Source: Siphonodentalium dalli
Lineage: Eukaryota; Mollusca; Scaphopoda; Gadilida; Siphonodentaliidae
DNA: 64,000 bases
NCBI GenBank assembly: GCA_032622095.1
Contig: CP136061.1
Span: 84,170,324-84,234,323 of the forward strand
Direction of reading: 5' to 3'
Shown: positions 62,936-64,000 of the stretch, one piece after another
How the letters are laid out: every line of letters begins with the position of its first letter
Position numbering within the stretch: position 1 is the stretch's first letter
The notes under the pieces: generated by a model
Databases searched by the model: none
Seen by the model: the letters and a program-made list of their open reading frames with translations, nothing else
What the model was told of the DNA's origin: nothing
Made by a program: the position numbers and the translations under genes

Positions 62936-62993
62936 CTGAAGCAGTCTGTTATACTGTAAGTGGAATTATAGTATGGTCATTAAAATATATATA

Positions 62994-63197
62994 TAGTAAT
63001 GCCCTAAATAATCGACTCCTTAACCACAGCAGAATTATGGGTAACTTTTCAGGATTTAGTCGGAAATATGGCTTGTTGCCATTCATCGGAAAGCTCTCAC
63101 TGATGAATGTCAACAAGCCATATTTCCGACTAAATCCTGAAAAGTTACCCATAATTCTGCTGTGGTTAAGTAGTCGATTATTTAGGGCGTTACTGTA
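62994..63197. mobile_element. Family C foldback MITE, copy 4
   Basis: AGTAATGCCCTAAATAATCG to GGGCGTTACTGTA, an almost full-length hairpin with AAATATGGCTTGTTGCC in both arms. Confidence 0.85.
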
Positions 63198-63239
63198 CTT
63201 GAGTTCTCAGCAGGCCTATTAACCTTCCAGGATTTGGGC

Positions 63240-63470
63240 CATGCTTTGAAATAGTGTGTCTGACATTTGCAGAATGAGATTTTCAGATGGTGAATTTAGT
63301 GATGATACCCCACATGGCGGGCTAGCATCATCAAATTCACCATCTGGGAACCTCATTCTGCTGAGGCCTCAACTATGGGAGACCTAGGATCAGATTGAAG
63401 TTCCCCAGTTTAAGTTGGTGATGTTCACACATTAGTCACCTCGATTATGCATTTTATCTTCTGTTTTAAG
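63240..63470. mobile_element. Family A element, left half
   Basis: CATGCTTTGAAATAGTGTG, a complete left foldback (63270-63361) and interior landmarks to GATTATGCATTTTATC. Truncated on the right. Confidence 0.7.
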
Positions 63471-64000
63471 GGAATGTCATGGTCCTATACATATTTGAAC
63501 GGTTTTGTTCAAGTTATCGCACCAACGGACAAAAATTTGCTTAAAATAGACAAACTTAGGCACATAACTAAGGTAAAAACAAGCACTGGGCTGTCACCCG
63601 ACACATCCCCCCCCCATGTGGCTTACCACCTAGTGTGGGCATACCTACAACCTATGGCTGAAATACTCAGACAGATGGACCAAAAAATCAACTTTTTCAT
63701 ATAAATAAAAATGAATAACTCCAGAACGGAAAACAAAATGATTGAACACTCCACCTAACTTACTCATAGACTTTGAACATCCATACCAAAGGGTTGCACA
63801 TCAAAGATGGCTCTCGTCAAGTTTTTCTGCCCATAAGAGTGAATCGGTCTGACCGCGGATTGCTAAAAATGGACAAACTAAGGAACTATAACTCAGAACT
63901 AAGGGTCATAACTCAGGTAAAAAAATCAGATAAACCTGGTTTTTTAACTCGTTCGCGATAGTGTTGTAAAAAATAGATATACCAAATTAGAATTAAATTG
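63471..64000. repeat. Tandem-unit element fragments to the window edge
   Basis: Diverged units with AACTAAGGTAAAA, GAATAACTCCAGAACGG and GGGTCATAACTCAGG. No end structure within the window. Confidence 0.45.

Overview
The window is a gene-poor, repeat-saturated stretch of an animal nuclear genome. The style of the repeats (short foldback DNA transposons, tandem elements with GGAC-rich stretches and a terminal hairpin, L2-like, copia and hAT remnants) suggests a marine invertebrate, most likely a mollusc; the species cannot be named from sequence alone. No prokaryotic genes, rRNA or tRNA were found.

One real host gene is present and fills most of the window: the minus-strand gene for XPC/Rad4, the damage-recognition protein of global-genome nucleotide excision repair. 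Sixteen short exons (62935 down to 10836, about 1,587 coding bases, 528 residues plus stop) were reconstructed by eye from splice sites, continuous reading phase and similarity to XPC. They run from the end of the first half of the transglutaminase-like domain, through the basic linker, the second half, BHD1, BHD2, BHD3 and the centrin-binding helix, to the stop codon. The N-terminal exons lie beyond the right edge. One symmetrical exon (the VDC strand region, expected between 47259 and 42633) was not found.

The most striking observation is that many intronic minisatellites are built from the exon edges of this gene. Eight splice-site edges are tandemly copied together with their splice site: the donor at 62891, acceptor at 57123, acceptor at 35929, donor at 35815, donor at 24446, acceptor at 15703, donor at 15610 and acceptor at 15243. 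Three introns carry copies of their own splice sites at both ends. The stop-codon region is also duplicated. This gives dozens of potential decoy splice sites around a DNA-repair gene.

The rest is mobile DNA. Family A is a foldback element with 8-bp target duplications. Family B is a foldback around AATGCATTCTC. Family C is a foldback starting ACAGTAATGCCC. Family D is a TTAA-targeting MITE of about 500 bp, one terminus of which has become a 50-bp satellite. Three elements share CAGGG termini and 7-bp target duplications. Numerous elements end in GGAC repeats plus a hairpin. Larger remnants are a broken copia pol (7875-9381), a truncated L2-like LINE (19901-20745) and a frameshifted hAT-like transposase (60428-62395), the last inserted inside one of the exon-edge arrays.

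Layout: 1-10800 holds satellites, MITEs and copia downstream of the gene; 10836-15703 the XPC C-terminal exons; 15704-24446 a large intron with the LINE and a 90-bp satellite; 24446-35929 the BHD exons; 39608-47309 BHD1 and the second transglutaminase-like half; 47310-53510 an intron with a 2-kb 18-bp satellite; 53510-62935 the linker and first-half exons, hAT and edge arrays; 62936-64000 MITEs.
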